A stretch of DNA of 64,000 bases. It comes from Plazaster borealis (lineage: Eukaryota > Echinodermata > Asteroidea > Forcipulatida > Labidiasteridae). Below the pieces are notes generated by a model, which did no database searches, was not told where the DNA came from, and worked only from the letters and a program-made list of their open reading frames with translations. The translations under genes were made by a program, and so were the position numbers. Below are positions 40,333-51,638 of the stretch, piece by piece (the stretch's first letter is position 1; every line of letters starts with the position of its first letter). The stretch is taken from NCBI GenBank assembly GCA_021014325.1, contig CM037467.1, positions 6,200,001 through 6,264,000 on the forward strand. Direction: 5' to 3'.

Positions 40333-43300
40333 CTAGCAAACGAAAGAGTAGAAATAACATTCAATGATTGAATACTGATTAATGAGCCCTGACCTATATA
40401 CTGTTATCAATCACAGCTAAAATTGCAGATTTTTTTTTACCACAAATGCTTATTTTGTTTATAATTATATTGACATTTGTGACCAGAGCACAAGTGGCAG
40501 TATTGGAGAAGTTAACAATCATGTTGTTGCTCACTTTTGCCGCTGTTTGAATAAGTTGTTTAAAGACCCTGTTTTTCGATATCGGGAACTACAGAGATGA
40601 TTGAAAGGCTCAATTTATTCTGGCATTGAGAAAGTATCATTTTTACATACAATCACTTATATTTTTGAAGTATGCATAAAGCAGAAAACATATGAGAAGC
40701 CAATAAGAATGTGTATGATCACATTACCATATCAATTTCAGTCCCAATCATCCAAAATTGAAAAAAAATAATAATAATTGTAGCATTACAATGCTTGGAG
40801 GGTCCCATTGTAGCAATCAATGAATAACTTCCACCAAAGATTATAGAGCACTGAAGGCGCAAGATGAGGAACTGGATCTCTATCTATTGTTTGAAAGTGT
40901 AATACACATGGGCGCAATTTCAGCAAGCAATTTTTTGTTTTATCATTGATAGCAATGGTCATTGTCTGCACTGATCTATTGTTGCATCATAAGACTTGCT
41001 TGCTGAAATGGCGTACAGTGAACACTTCACATTTCAACCCGAGTTCACTATCCTGCACCTTTAGTGTTCTATAATCTTTCATTTAAACCAAATATATCAT
41101 TTGGTTCCAACATAATGACAGGCATGAAGCTGAACACCAACCAAAGTATTTATATTTTTGGAGATGTTTATTTTTAAAGCTCATAGTCTGGTTCTTAAAA
41201 ATATCAAAACTAGTAAATTACGTGTAAGAGATTAGGTGCCATGCAAAAGTTGAACAGCCTAATAGTTGTACATGAGTAAACCATTTCTAAAAATAACAGC
41301 GAAAGAAAAATTAAAAATTCTGATAATTTTTACCGTTTTGTTTGGTAAAAGGTGTTCAATAATGGGAACAACGGTGTAAGGGAGCCTGTCTGGTGTCTTT
41401 ACTGCATGGTTATGACCTTGGTTGGTGGCTAGCCGCTGTTAATTAACAGTGGCCACCCACCAACTCAGTCATTACCATGCAGTAAGACCAGCTCCCACAC
41501 TGTTATCCCCTAATTTATAACTCATTTAATTTGAGAGTTTTGGCACAAGTTACATGTATTTCACAGAAAGATTTCTGGGGGAAAAAATCTCATAAGTTGT
41601 CAAATGTGATACACAATGCTCAACGCTTTTTCATTTTGAAAATTGTATTGAAATTTGTACTGAAATTTCTTACATCCTGTATCAAGGGTAGCCGGTTCAA
41701 TTTCACCAGGTTCTTCTTCTACTGGTTCTTGTAACTTTGATGTATCTTGTTCATCCTCTTGTATTTTGGTTGCAACGTCTTGTTGAAATTCTTTTGGTTC
41801 AACTGATTTAGCTTCTGCTTCAACTGGAGCAACTTCCTCTTCAGCTGGTGCAGCCCCCTGTTGAACAGGCTCAATTTCTGCTTTAACTGGAACATCCTCC
41901 TCTTCAGCTGGTGCAGCCTCCTGTTGAACAGGCTCAATATCTGCTTCAGCTGGAACATCCTCCTCTTCAGCTGGTGGAGCCTCCTGTTGAACAGGCTCAA
42001 TTTCTGCTTCAACTGGAACATCCTCCTCTTCAGCTGGTGCAGCCTCCTGTTGAACAGGCTCAATTTCTGCTTCAACTGGAACATCCTCCTCTTCAGCTGG
42101 TGCAGCCTCCTGTTGAACAGGCTCAATTTCTGCTTCAACTGGAACATCCTCCTCTTCAGCTGGTGCAGCCTCCAGTTGAACAGGCTCAATTTCTGTTTTA
42201 ACTTGAACAATATCCTCTTCAGCCGGTGCAGCCTCCAGTTTAACAGGCTCAATTTCTGCTTTAACTGGAACAACCTCCTCTTCAGCTGGTGCAGCCTCCT
42301 GTTGAACAGGCTCAATATCTGCTTCAACTTGAACAACCTCCTCTTCAGCTGGTGCAGCCTCCTGTTGAACAGGCTCAATTTCTGCTTTAGCTGGGACAAC
42401 CTCCTCTTCAGCTGGTGCAGCCTCCTGTTGAACAGGCTCAATTTCTGCTTCAACTGGAACAACCTCCTCTTCAGCTGGTGCAGCCTCCTGTTGAACAGGC
42501 TCAATTTCTGCTTCAACTGGAACAACCTCCTCTTCAGCTGGTGCAGCCTCCAGCTGAACAGGCTCAATTTCTGCCTCAACTTGAGCAACCTCCTCTTCAG
42601 CTGGTGCAGCCTCCAGTTGAATAGGCTCAATTTCTGCTTTTACTGGGGCAACCTCCTCTTCAACTGGTGCAGCCTCTAGGTAATGTTTTGGCTGAAGAGG
42701 CTCTGGAACTTCTTGAAGTTTTCCTTTCTTGTTACCTTTTCCTTTGTTTTTACCTTTTCCTCTCTTTTTACCTTTTCCTTTCTTTTTACCATTTCCTTTC
42801 TTTTTACCTCTTCCTTTCTTTTTGCCTTTTCCTTTCTTTTTACCTTTTCCTTTCTTTTTACCTTTTCCTTTCTTTTCACCTTTTCCTTTTTTTTTACCTT
42901 TTCCTTTCTTTTTACCTTTTCCTTTCTTTTTAAGTTTTTTCCCCTTTTTGCCCTTTTTTCCCATTTTCCTTTTCTTTTTATTTTTTCTTTTTCCAGCACG
43001 TCGGACCCTGGAATGAGCAGCATCTCTCATACTGTTCTTGTTCTTTAGCTGGATAATCTCTTGAAGACTTCTTGATTTGGATTTTGAGGAACCAGAATCT
43101 GTAAATGATGTAAAATAGTCACAACTATCAAGACAAACATTGATCTGTTTCCTGTTGCATTGTGCTTTTAAGTTGAACAGAGAAAATAGTGGGAGGGAGT
43201 CATTTCACTTAGACGACATTTTGGTCAAAGCTAATGTTTTAACAAATACATTAACTTGTATTTTTATAAAAAGACAATAAAAAAGCAACCTAATCATTGC

Positions 43301-46300
43301 TGATCAGTGGCCCAGCTGGGAGTGTTTTGTTTTGTATTTTGTTTTTTTTGGGGGGGGGGCACAAAGCACTTACACAAAAACCCTCAGAATCTGACTGCGC
43401 AAAAAAGTGCTGGAGTCAAAATAAAAAGTACACAATATTATTCCCATGGAAATTTCAGTATTTATTTAGTTTAACATTTTTGAAAGAATCAATGTTCTTT
43501 TTCCTTTTTATTTTATATTTAGTAGTACAATTGTTTTAAAGTTCTTTTGTTAATTACAATCAATTAACCACTGAAATTTTTGTTGGGAAAAAGGAACGAC
43601 AACAATGTGATAACATTATCAAATTTTGTTTTTTTAAAGTTATTTTCAAAGATTGCCGGACTGCAGCCTATGTAGTGTCCATGAGTAAAACCGTTTTTTA
43701 AAGAGTAAGGGAAATGTCAAATTCAATTTTGAGGTATTCATTTTTCAGTAGAAAGAGTTCTCATGTAAGTGGGGAAAAAATTAAAAACTGTAACCTCGCA
43801 TTTTTCATTTGATACCCTTTCAGTACAAATATTGCCAACATCCAAAACATCAAATTACATTATTCTGAGAAAAATGGGTCTGTACATTTTTGTACGGGGA
43901 TGTTTTGGTACATTTTTACTTTTTCACAGTGAAATTATAAACATGACGTCATTGGATTTCATCAACTAATGGGTCTTTACATTCCAAATAGGAATATTTT
44001 GTCAGACAAAAATATGTCAAATTCATGGCCGTTTTTATTGAATATCATCGAAAGTCAGGAATGAATCAAAACGTCCCGTAGAAAAATGTACATACCCATT
44101 TTTCTCAGAATGATGTCATCAAATGTTTTGGATGTTGACAAATTTTGCCCCGAAATGGCTTCATACGCAATGGCTTCTTACACATTTTTAACACGAGGTT
44201 AGAGACTTGTAATTTTTTCCCCATTCACATGAGGACTCTATTGGAAAATGAGTACATCACATCAAAATTGAATTTGACATTTCCCTTGCTCTTAAAATGC
44301 TGTATTCATGTTTTAAATTTATACATCAGGCCAAAATAACCACCCCAAATCTTCTTAGAAACAAGCAATTTTGAATCTAAATGCTGAATTTTGAATCTAA
44401 ATCTAAATTTTGTTAAACTCTTTATTTGATGGATTAAGTTGAATTCAAAATTAGTTAGTGGAACAATCATGTGCCAGACAAAACATCGATATTTGCTGTT
44501 TTTAGTGTGCATGTATTAGGAAATAATGTAAGTCTGCTCTTTAAACATTAATGTAAAAAGTAGCAAAAGAAGTAATAATGACGCTTAAAAAAAGAAGAAG
44601 ATTGGACTGACTTTTATGGTAAAATAGTTGGTTTTGATCAAACCTATCATATAAAACACCCAAGTAGATCCTTGTCATTTGATTGGCGGATTGTTGGTCA
44701 CAAGGCATTAATTTTTCAAACCATTACATATGGTCTATGTCATATTTCGTTCCATCCTTTTTTGGCGAGCTGTGAAGCAGAGCCTATGTAATGACACTTT
44801 CCGTCTGCCCATCTGTCCATCCGTCCATGCAGACGCTATGGATGAGACTTGTGGGGTGATCCCTTTGTTTAAAATCTCCCCACTTTTAATGAAGTTCACC
44901 CCACTAGTAGAAAAATAACTTGCAAGTGTGGCTGGGATGGATTCGTCACCCCACAACTAGTCGGGTCTCGTAAGTGCGCTTTTTACGAGGTCCGTCCTTT
45001 CGTCTGTTCGGCCGTCCCAATTCAGTATGAATGTTAAAGTTTTAGCATGAAGCTTCAACCTTTAGTGTTGAGTTGTTGTATGGAATCTAAAATTCCCAAG
45101 TGAGATCAGTATACAGTGACAGCCATGTTGTGTGGTTACCAACAATTTGTTATAGTATAACACTGATCCAGTTGATCAAGCTAACAATGAAAACCTTGAA
45201 CTACTTATTGCAATGATGTATCAACTCTAGACTTGTATCAAATATTGCCACTGACATGCAGATTCATTTCAAAAAAGAAATATAACTCATGGAATATGAC
45301 ACCGGTTCCAGATGAGCTAGAACAACAAAAACATGAAAGGTTTCAGAAAATGGATGGTTCCAAAAGTGTAAATCTTATAAATTTACAACTATCTTAATTA
45401 ACCAAAAAAGAAAGGACAAAAAAGTAGTACATGTAGTAGCAATTATTTTCTGGCTCTGTAAAAATGTTCTAAGTTGGGTGTGACATACACACCTCAAACA
45501 CATTGTGTGTATCAATCTTATTATTTTGTTTTCTTCCTCACCCATCCTGAGCCCCTCTGTCATTCCCGTTTCAAACCAAGTAGGCCCCTGCCTACTTGGT
45601 CTAGTGCATAGTTGTTAAAATCCTACCCCTTACATCAGTGGATCAAATGATTGGTTTTTCTATTAGTCATTGTTTTTCTATCAGGCAATCGGCAGCCATG
45701 GCAGCTTCGCTGTTCTAGTTTAATATTGCACACTAGTTTACTAGACCCCTAGACCACACCACGCGCGCACACGTTACACACAGCAGTACAAAGCGCCCTG
45801 GTAGTGGATGCCAGAACACGAATTTGTACACTTTGATGGTAGTGTTTTCCTCCAAATAACAAAGATCTATTTGGAAGTTATGTACAACAAATAATAAATA
45901 TTTTGCATTTGTGCAAAGGGGAGAATAGTTTCAATCAGTGAAAGATTGAATGTTCGCCTCGTTTGATGGAACATTCCATCTTTCAAATCATGAAAATATT
46001 CTCTTATGGCACTCAAAACATTCATTACTGCAGAGAATATATTGGGCCTAAGTACTGTCAAAGTCAAGAAAATAATATTAGAAGAGCCCAAATATCATTT
46101 GGTACTACAAAGTACAATTTGCTCATTGTACAGCACAGGATGAAGTACAACCTGTAATATTACAGAATTAAAATTCATATTTCTCTATAACCACAAGTTT
46201 AAAATTTATATTTCTCTAACCACAAGTGTTGTTATACTTAAGTTAAATATGTTAACGTGACTTCATACTCACAGCACAAAAAGAGGAGTTCCAATGAACT

Positions 46301-49300
46301 ATACTGATGAATATCGAGACCGTGTTCTTGACAAGCTGGATTCATCAATAGTTTGACCACATGGTAAACATCATCACCGTGGTGGGATATTGCATCAGCT
46401 AGGTCAATCAGGTCACATGAACATTCCCATTTACTCTCATCCACAATCCTATTATTTAACCAAAAAACATGCCTTTTGTGATTTCTTTATTTTTATACCT
46501 CTTTATGAAATGAGCATTAAGTGTTGTTTGTAGAGGAGTGAACACGATCGACAGGTGAAACCTAACACCAATAATGCTGAATTTTCTACGTGGGCCCCCT
46601 CAAAGGATACACTCTGGGTGCATTAGTGGCTCCCATACTTGTTTGAATTATCAATTTTAGTGATTATCTTCTGATTTGAAATACTTACAGTGTTTTGAGA
46701 TTTTTCAAATCCATTGTTAGTCTTTGTAGGCTCTTGAGTCCATCGATAGTCCTTTATAAAAATCAAAATTCAAGAAAATCAGGATCAATATCACTAAATA
46801 CATGTATTAGGATCATATTGGAGGTCTTTCCTTTATTCATCAACACACTTCTTAAAGAAATGCTGTCAACAAAATCAATCAAAAAAATTTACGCAAGTGT
46901 CGATGATAAGCACTTTCACGGTAATATGCACCATCTTGTTTAAGGGGCAGATTTGTTTACATTGAACACTGATTGCCATCTACGATTGGCGCTTGAACAT
47001 CATGCACGCACGGGTAAGTTCGAGTGCGTTGATTCGCAGACAGCAAACAGTCTTCAAAGTTACAAATCCACCCCTTCAACAAGATGCCGCATATTACCAA
47101 GAAAGTGCTTATTTATTAAGATTGTTAAACCATCTGTATTAAGATTTTTATTCTCTATTTTTAGAAGAAAAAAAACATTAAAAAAAAACCTTCAAACTTT
47201 TCACGTAAATCGGTTGTTTTCTGTGCAAATTTTACATATTGCTAAGCAAAAAATAGCTGATAAATAGTCACAAGCAATGAACATTACTTTGTATTTCGAG
47301 TGGTACCCTATTTCTATAAAACAAGCAACATTTGTTTCAGCTTGGTGGTTATTTGTGCTTAACAGCTTTATGAAATTAGGCCCAGGTTTACTTCAAATAC
47401 ATTTTCTAAAACAATTAATGTATACACTTGTAACAATACCATTTCCCAGGAAAATTAATATCAGTTGTGTACCTGGGAACGTTTAGTAATTAACCTCAAT
47501 AAAACTCACATGATACTTCTTCCATCTTCTTGCTTAGCTAAGCTTTCATTTTTGCCATTGAATCCTTCAAGATTATTTACGCTATGAACAAAAATGAAAA
47601 CAAAATAAGAATACAGAAAAAACATTGTATAATATCTTGGGGAATATTGGTATTGCTCTCTCCAGTATGCTCTCTGGTACATTTTGGCCTTTCCAGTTCA
47701 CCGAAAGAAGTTTGAACTGTTTGAGTTGCCCCTTAAGCCCCCCTTTTGTTTAAATAATTTATTCAACAATTAAATTTAATGTGTTTTATAAGTTAGTTCT
47801 TTTTTTTCACCACATGTACAACAACGTTACAACCTTCAAACTTACACAAGATGCTCTAAGCTGGGTTCACTCTTGGCGAGTGACCTTAGTACCTTTACTC
47901 CAATGCCATTCAACTCCCTTTGGAAAAAAATAAATACTTTTTAAAAAGAGTTAGTATGGCTAATTTTGAAAGTACCATTGTAACAAGGATGTTATGTTTA
48001 TTTGATAATCATTTTCTTTTAAAATGTTGATGGAAATACAACTTTTCAAAAATTGTTTGAACCCTTGTGAAACTTGGAGGGCCCAGTAGGTACATGTAGT
48101 CATTTCACAAAATTCACTCTAATTATAGAGCTGACTGTGTAGTAGGTGCTTCGATGAATATCACCTTTTAACTACCAAACTTCCAAACAAGTCAAACAAA
48201 TTCTTCTGAGAGTGTAGTCTGGTTTCCCATTTTAACTAGTTGATGCCATCACTCTGCTTTTTGTTTGGCCACAGAAAGTGTGTCATAACTAATACAGCGA
48301 GCAAGGCAATGTAATTTGTACAGTGCACTTTCATAAAAGTGAAAGGGACACACCGGCTTCATTGGGCTAATTTGGCTACAAAATAGACTTTTAAGGTCTT
48401 CCAGAAGTAGAGTAGAATGGTTCCTAAAAAAAACCATCAAATTTTGCCATTTTCAAACTTTAAAAAAAAAATAATTGAGGTGACATAATTTATCTGAACC
48501 AGAGTTTTGGTTCGGATAAATCACCTGGGCCCAATTTCATGGCTCTGCTTACCGCCGAATTCTGCGCTTGCGATCACCATTCTCCGCTTACCGAGCAAGC
48601 GCCGAATTTCTGCACTAGCTGTGTAAGCATAGAATGCCTAGTAACGTGGACTACGCACGCGCACAAGCAAAAATTCCCTGCTAACCCGTGAAATACGCTT
48701 GATGTAAGCGCGGAATTCCCTGCTTCCGTAAGCGCCGATTCTTTGCTTACGGTAAGCAGAGCCATGAAATTGGGCCCTGATCTTTGGAGTTTTACTTCCA
48801 GCCGCATAAAGTTAATTACCGTACCAAATTCAACTCTTCTATTTATTATTATTTATGCGTATTTGACAAAAGAGACTATAGATTAGATGTATTCAGATTG
48901 TGGATAAAAATTTAAAATATTGATGAAAAATCAAAACAAAAACTCAGAGAGTCTGTGCAGGGAAGCGTGTTCCACATCAGTGCACAGCGTGGGGTTTAGC
49001 AAGACATAAACCCCCCGAGGGAATATCCAGTGCAGACGGTGCTGTGGCTTGTGAGGCTAGTGAGGCATAAACTCTCAGGCAAGAACTAGCCAGCTAGCTG
49101 GGAGCTTATGAACATGTGGGAGTGGTTGGGAGCAAGACCGCCAGTCATTAAGGGTTTAAGTAAGACACCTAGCTCTTCAAATCCGCTGTAGCAGAACCAC
49201 AATGTTTTTCTTGGAAATCTGCGTTCTACGTACTTTTCCACCTATTTTTTACACTTTACTTAATTCTTTTATGGAAATAACAACGGCCTTATTTCTGTCT

Positions 49301-51638
49301 TACACCCGTTATGTCCTGTCTTTTCATGTGTGTCTGTCTTTTTTGTCTGTCCGTCCATAGGCTGGGGAACAAAAGCTGTTGCTTCTCCCCGGACCTAGAT
49401 GTTGCCATTTGTTTAAAGTTCACTTTTTTTTATCACTTTTATAAAATGTATAATGTACTTTCATTTTGACCATATTTTAGCATTATTCACTTTGTATAAT
49501 TTGTGCAACATTGAATAAACGTATTATGATTGATTGATTGATTGCTGAGCCTCAGGATATGACAAGGTAATGGTCTTCATTAGAGGGGACCTAGCCTAGC
49601 CTTGGTCATGATGTGGCATTGTAATCGACACTAGGCAAGTGCCATTGAGATTGGGAATTGGTGTAGAAGGTCATGATAAAACTTTGTAACTGGGTCATTA
49701 TTGATACATAATAACTATGTTCATCTAGCTCAGGCTTTTCTCGGCCCCACTGGTCTCATAGGTTCAGGCACTGGGACCGCAAAGCGTAGCTATGCCCCTG
49801 GTTCACTCAGCCCCACCTGTCTAATTTAAAGAGATTGTATACTTTTGGTAATTGGAACCCACTGCACTTGTTTTAATCCTAGTTGTGGATATACCATGAA
49901 ACTAACCTGTGAAAATTCATTTCAAAAAGTGGTAGCGTTTTTGATATATTGCCGAAAATATGGAGCTGTTATGTCCACACAGGGAGAACAATCTGTCAGT
50001 AACGCTCCTCAGATTAAAAAATTTTGGGATAAAAAGTGATATCTTTTTCCATAACCGCAGTACTTCGTTGTGAAAAGTTTCTCGAAATGCTTTATACCAT
50101 CCAAAGCTGCTTTACTTCTTACCAAGTAAATGTTCATTGCCATAAATTGTCAGAGTTACTACCAAACGTATACAGACCCTTTAAGGACCGATTGGGGAGG
50201 AGAGTGAGTGGGTGGGGGGGGCTGATTAGCTATACATGTAGTACAAGTTCTTGTTCAGAGCCCAATTTCACAATTTCACAATTTCACAAAAAGTAGCTAA
50301 GAACAACAATATTATGCTTACCAGAATATGGTTACCAGTCAAAATAACCGTCTCACATGTACCATCTATAACTGGTATCCTGTTAATGTTTGCTTAGCAG
50401 AAATGTCTAGGCACTAATTTCTGCAAAGCAGCTCTAGAAGTACATAACCATACATGTATGTGCAGTGACATAATGCAGAACTCCGCATGTACGATCAACA
50501 GAATACGCACAGAATTAAATGGTCTTGCAAGGCCGGCTGTAGCTGCGATAGGCCTAACCGGACCGTAGCTCTTGGTATACGACACTTGCTTGACGGACCA
50601 TCAGTGTGTGTTGACCCTATCAGGAGGACTATTATAGTACGGTAACCATATTTTTGCTGAAAGTTTTTAATGCTGCATCTAATCCGATCACCACAACTTT
50701 TCCCAATATTTTTTGAAAGGTCATTATTGAAAGAAAAAACCCAGTTGTTATCAGGGGGGAGTCGGTTGTTACCATGGCAACCGTTCGTTTTTTAACTTGG
50801 GTAAACGATAGTTTTTAGTAACTTAACTTTTTATCTTTTTCAACAAAATTTCCACTCGTTTAAAAAAAAAATTCCCAAAGAAAGTGTTAGTGATGTGTCA
50901 CATGATGATGTAAAAATGCATTGTGGGAATTCAAAATGGCCACTATGTCCAGTGGCCACCTTGGATTTGTGTTTTCAGCTCTTATTATAGACCTTTCTTT
51001 TGTTGATAAACAAACCTCACATTGGCATATATGGATGGCCGAATGTTAGTAAAACATTAAATCGTGTTGTCGAACATGGCTAACACTCCCCAGAGCGTTT
51101 GCCGAAATTCGCAAATGTGTGAAAACGCATCGCATTCCACTTTCAAAACGTAGTTGGCAAACGTTTGCATTGTTTAACCCGAGTGGAACTCACCCTTGTT
51201 TTTGCTTTGCATTTTGGGCTTTCCATACTTTTCCAACATTGGTTGGCAAAAACGCGGGCTGTGATGTTGCAATGGAAAGTTATTTAGGGGCTTAATATAT
51301 AGAACTTGTTTGTCAATAGAATATTTTAACATGCTAATTTCTAACTTTTTTAAGCCATAGAGTCACCAATCTGGCCTTATCTTTGTACCCTGGGCCAAAA
51401 ACATTGGCAGGAATATTGGGGGTTTTAAGTGGAAAAACTAAAATAAACATTGAATTACTTACAGTGCTGTTATAGAATGATGTAGCAGTGCTGTTCCATT
51501 GTATGGCGTTTGGCAGGTTGCCTGGGAAATGCCACATCGACACCCTGCAGGACAATTCACAGCTCCAGTCGCACATATCATCATATTCAGCATAATCCAC
51601 ACAGTCAGGAATGCTGAAAGTCCCTGAGGCCAACCCAT
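40094..51638 (-). CDS. Secreted LRR protein with basic and acidic tandem-repeat tail (gene span)
   Basis: Unfamiliar gene. Joining 51638-51463, 47917-47846, 47581-47510, 46751-46689, 46448-46273, 43098-41674 and 40332-40094 gives 2223 nt, 740 residues plus stop, with every intron phase matching. Visible parts: signal peptide (residues 1-26, MGWPQGLSAFLTVWIML core); LRR N-cap, residues 29-42, CPAGCRCG-x5-C; three LRR exons, 60-128; LRR C-cap, 129-186, with KWECSCDL and MNPACQ; a Lys/Gly block, 210-313; about 14 copies of a 21-residue Glu-rich repeat, about 325-625; a unique C-terminal domain, 663-740. No membrane segment is seen, so the product is predicted to be secreted. A further 72-nt LRR exon may lie at 48423-48352. 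The cap-LRR-cap part is known architecture; the charged tail attached to it is, to my knowledge, not a named family. The risk is that two genes have been joined, but the phase chain argues against that. Confidence 0.72.
41100..41516. repeat. Dispersed repeat plus palindromic MITE, inverted relative to 18457-18890
   Basis: 41366-41516 matches the palindromic MITE of 18457-18602 (gtgtaagggagcc, ttggttggtggct, ccatgcagtaagacc, gctcccacactgtt). 41100-41345 matches the reverse complement of 18640-18890. It lies in the last intron of the LRR gene. Confidence 0.78.
41674..43098 (-). CDS. LRR gene large exon: Lys/Gly block and 21-residue acidic repeats
   Basis: 1425 nt, entered with two bases (phase 1 intron) and leaving one. 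It starts SGSSKSKSRSLQEIIQLKNK, then about 100 residues of KKGKGK-type 6-residue repeats (42690-42985), then about 14 tandem copies of a 63-bp unit (about 41815-42690) reading PAEEEVVPVEAEIEPVQQEAA with variants (VQVEADIE, VPAKAEIE). The repeats keep the frame throughout and most variation is conservative, which favours real coding over random minisatellite. The product would be a disordered polyampholyte, first strongly positive, then strongly negative. Confidence 0.72.
42720..42985. repeat. 18-bp repeat, near-pure pyrimidine strand
   Basis: DNA of the Lys/Gly block. On the + strand TTTTTACCTTTTCCTTTC repeats about 14 times with almost no purines except one A per unit, while the coding strand is purine-rich. 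Confidence 0.9.
43706..44290. mobile_element. Foldback-like element, second copy of the GGGTCTGTACATT type
   Basis: Ends aagggaaatgtcaaattcaa and ttgaatttgacatttccctt are exact inverse partners over about 20 bp. Internal atgggtctgtacatttttgt opposes acatacccatttttc. Lies in the intron upstream of the LRR gene large exon. Confidence 0.72.
44300..46230. other. LRR gene intron, little structure
   Basis: No exon seen. About 44760-45010 holds ccgtctgcccatctgtccatccgtcc and ggtccgtcctttcgtctg words with inverted gtggggtgatcc and ggattcgtcacccc, probably a decayed repeat. A short tandem duplication (atatttctct..aaccacaagt) lies at 46175-46228. Confidence 0.45.
46273..46448 (-). CDS. LRR gene exon: LRR C-terminal cap
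   Basis: 176 nt. The first base completes a Leu codon, then IVDESKWECSCDLIDLADAI, MNPACQEHGLD, SSLELLFLC; the last base begins the next codon. The W-x-C-x-C pair followed about 30 residues later by a cysteine in NPAC fits an LRRCT cap, though the family usually has four cysteines. Acceptor tag, donor gtgagt. Confidence 0.75.
46689..46751 (-). CDS. LRR gene exon: single 63-nt LRR
   Basis: Phase 2 to phase 2 exon of 63 nt encoding TIDGLKSLQRLTMDLKNLKT plus a split Leu. Regular leucine spacing. Donor gtaagt is consensus; acceptor is ttttataaag. Confidence 0.75.
47510..47581 (-). CDS. LRR gene exon: 72-nt repeat exon
   Basis: Exactly 72 nt, phase 2 to phase 2, encoding VNNLEGFNGKNESLAKQEDG then RSI and a split Met. 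It is leucine-poor for an LRR; length, phase and splice sites (ttcatag, gtgagt) are the main support. Confidence 0.6.
47846..47917 (-). CDS. LRR gene exon: 72-nt LRR of NLR/RNase-inhibitor style
   Basis: Exactly 72 nt, phase 2 to phase 2, encoding ELNGIGVKVLRSLAKSEPSL then EHL and a split Val. The LNGIGVKVLxSLAKS word resembles LRRs of NLR and RNase-inhibitor proteins. Acceptor ttttttccaaag, donor gtaagt. Confidence 0.7.
48352..48423 (-). CDS. Possible additional 72-nt LRR exon
   Basis: After a ttttttttag acceptor, 72 nt keep the same phase and read NHSTLLLEDLKSLFCSQISP. The donor would be gtgtcc, which is weak. If real it would sit between the N-cap exon and 47917 and add 24 residues. Confidence 0.3.
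48489..48523. repeat. Small hairpin
   Basis: tttatctgaacc and ggttcggataaa with an 11-base loop, directly left of the MITE at 48527. Confidence 0.7.
48527..48778. mobile_element. GGGCCCAATTTCATGGCTCTG-family MITE, long copy
   Basis: Ends gggcccaatttcatggctct and agagccatgaaattgggccc are perfect partners; the symmetry continues through gcttaccg. The interior is CpG-rich with GCGCTTGCG and GTAAGCGC words. 252 bp, roughly twice the length of the copy at 54637-54767. Confidence 0.9.
48960..49553 (+). mobile_element. 3' end of a CR1/L2-like LINE
   Basis: Ends in ATTG tetranucleotides at 49528-49543 (gattgattgattgattg), the usual tail of CR1-type LINEs, preceded by ggctggggaacaaaagctgt and tctccccggacctagatg, a stretch typical of the region after the LINE stop codon. 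No reverse transcriptase frame is left. Confidence 0.6.
49830..50180. mobile_element. TTAA-flanked MITE, subfamily 1, copy 2
   Basis: Same interior as 7527-7923 (aaactaacctgtgaaaa, ggtagcgtttttgatatatt, cagtaacgctcctcaga). Ends AGAGATTGTATACTTTTGG and ACGTATACAGACCCT, TTAA at 49826-49829 and 50181-50184. Confidence 0.88.
51463..51638 (-). CDS. LRR gene first exon: signal peptide and LRR N-terminal cap
   Basis: ATG at 51636-51638 is the first Met after an in-frame TAA and has G at -3 and +4. Residues 2-26 are hydrophobic (LSAFLTVWIMLNMM, then a small-residue cleavage region ATGA). CPAGCRCGISQATC at residues 29-42 matches the C-x3-C-x-C-x6-C pattern of LRRNT caps. NGT at 47-49 is a glycosylation sequon. 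The exon ends in phase 2 before gtaagt, as expected for LRR exons. Confidence 0.75.

Noticed and set aside
41861..42679. + strand frame of 272 codons (LNRLNFCFNW repeats)
   Set aside because: Antisense shadow of the acidic-repeat exon. The - strand frame has matching splice phases on both sides, while the + frame has none.
45375..46157. Short frames in the LRR gene intron as extra exons
   Set aside because: No phase-compatible splice sites, and composition like the surrounding intron.
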